From Archilochus colubris (taxonomy: Eukaryota; Chordata; Aves; Apodiformes; Trochilidae): DNA of 64,000 bases. Below are positions 62,129 to 64,000 of this stretch, piece by piece. The stretch spans positions 61,881,810 to 61,945,809 of the forward strand of contig CM041083.1 of the NCBI GenBank assembly GCA_023079485.1, written 5' to 3'. The position numbers and the translations under genes are program-made. The first letter of the stretch is position 1, and each line of letters begins with the position of its first letter. The notes beneath the pieces were generated by a model, which ran no database searches, was not told the DNA's origin, and was given only the letters and a program-made list of their open reading frames with translations.

Positions 62129-64000
62129 CTGCCACAATGGCTTTATCTCTTTCCAGGGAATCCTTTGCAGCTAAGCTTTCCTCCTCAGTGATTGCATTTC
62201 TGAACAGTATCTCTGGACACAGCTTAAATTCCAGTACTTCTGAGCTGCATGTTTTTTCAGCTTCTGAGACAGAAGGATCCTTTTTCACACCTGGGCTGTT
62301 CTGTGACACTTTGGACTTCAAGTGCCAGACAGCCCTGACAGGTGATGTCTCTAATTTTGTCAGATATATACGTTCCTGTGCCATACGTTTAAATGCAACT
62401 CTGTTCAGGTACTGTTTTTTTGGCTCCTTTTGAAGATGCAGTTTTAATCTGTTATTTCTTCTATTTAAAAACAGCAGGTTTTTATCAGGAAATGTTTTTT
62501 CAGAGCACTTGTCTTTGTTTTGACCATCCAGACGTCTCTCTTTGTTAGAAAAGTAGTTTTTAGACATGGTAGAAGATCGCGCCCTTTTTCTCTGTAGTTT
62601 AAGCATGGAGCGATCTGCTAATGAACTCTTCACTTTCCAGCCATTTTCTCCATTAAATTTTTTAGCTCTCTCAGTATTTAGCAAGCAATTATGTGAAAGC
62701 TGTTTGGAATTCTGTGCTTCAGATTGTTTTGATTTTTCTTCTTCCACCTTTGTTTTCTTAGAGACTCTTTTCATATTTTCCTTCCTCTTCCGCTTGCACG
62801 ACTGCTCCTGTGAAGGATGAACTTTCACGGATTTATGCTGAGAAAATTTGTGGTTTCTTGTCTTTAAGTCTACAGTGTCAACGTTTGGGAACTTTATAGC
62901 ATCAGCTTGATGACTATTCAGTTTGTCACGTTTTATTTCTGCTGATACTTTGGCTTTCTCTTTGATGTTGGTTCCTACCTCTTGCCCAAGCATCTCCTTT
63001 TGTTTCCTGCAGTTCTGCTCTTCAGTTGAGTTCTCTTCACAGGTTTTAATTTTTTGTTCTTGATTGAGTTCAACTTGCTTCATTTCAACAGTTTCTAACT
63101 TGGTAAATTTGTTAATGTCCACTTTGGATTTCACAGCCAAACCTGTTTTGGTTTTATCTTTTGAAAGGGACTCAATTTTAAAAACTCTCTTTTTCTCTTT
63201 GGATGACTTTGTCCTGTTGTCTGTCTCAGTATTACCAGCCTTTTCTGACAACTCTTCTGATACTGTCTGATGTTCGTTTTTGTCACAAATAAATTCTTTG
63301 CCTAACAATCGAGTTTCTCTGTTGCTTTGCATCTCTTCCTTCGAGCTGCTCCTTTTAGATTTATCAGCATCTGGATTTTCAGAGAAATCATGTGATTCGG
63401 TTTTTTCCTGCTTTATTGTAGGTGACTTATTTTTGTTAGTCACCTTTAGCTTAGGGTTTTTAGTTGTTACTGAGGGGTACTTGCAAATAGCTCTTTTATT
63501 TTCACTACCACCATCTGGGATTTTTTCAGGAATTGGCACGTTTCCCACTGCACAGTTGTTCTTCATTACAGCATCAGATTTACTGTTGTTTTCTTGTCTC
63601 TCTGCAGTGCTAGTACTTTCAGCTTTTGAAACTTGATCAGAATTTTTCTCTGAAACAGGTATTTCAGGTTTAATGGGGGACTGTGGTGTTTTACATGCTT
63701 CAGACGGCAAACCCACTGAAGAAGAATCTTTTGTATTTATGGGGCTGGAGGTTTCTTGTGTTGTTTTCTTCTCACATAGACTCTGACTCGGCTGAACACT
63801 GCCTTCCAGGTTCTCCTCAGGTGAAGCTTTTTCTGACTGTTGACTCACTACTCTGTTGCTGTGCTCAGGAAACAATTCTTGCACCTTATCAGAGCTTAAC
63901 ACTGCAGATTTTGTCTGAGCTACTAGGTCTTTCAAGTGAGAACTCTTGTCACAAATTTGAGCCTCTTTTTGAGGTGGATTCTCCATTTGCTCAGCCACAG
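62129..64000 (-). CDS. RESF1: RESF1 giant exon, 3' part (open at right edge)
   Basis: RESF1 is a nuclear protein that works with SETDB1-type H3K9 methylation to repress endogenous retroviruses in embryonic cells. This piece is one open frame from the right edge to a GCAG/GTGTG donor (62128 downward): 623 full codons from the GTG at 63998 plus one base. It is lysine-, serine- and glutamate-rich and looks disordered, with basic nuclear-localisation-like clusters ([17 protein letters not shown] near 62750-62800, and a further RKRARS cluster). Near its end it carries a conserved-looking block, [20 protein letters not shown]. The reading frame enters from beyond 64000. The first codon in the window is GTG (Val), not a start, and the N-terminal 60% or so of the protein lies outside. 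The identity rests on remembered similarity, the huge-exon architecture and BICD1 synteny. Confidence 0.88.

Noticed and set aside
63996..63998. Start codon of the RESF1 giant exon at 63998
   Set aside because: The codon is GTG inside the reading frame. RESF1 is much longer, and the frame enters from outside the window.
1..64000. CRISPR arrays, operons, bacterial mobile elements, tRNA or rRNA genes
   Set aside because: None of the expected repeats, structures or conserved boxes was found. The window is vertebrate nuclear DNA.

Overview
The window is vertebrate nuclear DNA and almost certainly avian. It carries many CR1 LINE fragments, several retroviral-type solo LTRs, a CpG-island promoter, intron-rich genes and A/T-rich non-coding DNA. 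There are no bacterial features (operons, CRISPR arrays, IS elements). The number of LTR insertions would fit a songbird, but the species cannot be fixed from sequence alone.

Two protein-coding genes are supported, both on the minus strand. (1) BICD1 (Bicaudal-D homolog 1, a dynein/dynactin cargo adaptor): only coding exon 1 is here (25707 down to 25495, 71 codons), inside a CpG island at about 25.18-26.53 kb. Everything from 25494 down to position 1 is its first intron, which continues beyond the left edge. (2) RESF1 (retroelement silencing factor 1, formerly KIAA1551): the 3' part of the giant exon runs off the right edge (64000 to 62129), followed by two short coding exons (61314-61240 and 60117-59975) that join in frame to a stop. 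Together they give the last 695 or so residues. The order RESF1-BICD1 on one strand matches the order I recall from human chromosome 12p11, which supports both calls.

The 26.5-55.7 kb interval between the genes is intergenic and has collected transposable elements. They include a 415-bp solo LTR with a perfect 6-bp target-site duplication (31.7 kb), a 346-bp LTR (38.8 kb), a complete 1,315-bp miniature LTR retrotransposon with no recognisable gag/pol nested in an older CR1 (41.6-43.0 kb), a probable LTR split by a CR1 (46.2-47.4 kb) and a 485-bp LTR (51.7 kb). A 3.2-kb CR1 with decayed ORF1-end, endonuclease and reverse-transcriptase sequence (56.2-59.4 kb) lies between the RESF1 stop codon and the best poly(A) signal found downstream. 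The 3' UTR of this retroelement-silencing gene may therefore contain a sense-oriented LINE.

The BICD1 intron holds small CR1 pieces and simple repeats. No undescribed protein system was found. The most interesting structure is the miniature LTR element at 41643-42957, with 98.7% identical LTRs, a primer-binding-like site, a polypurine tract and an internal repeat that shares a motif with the LTRs.
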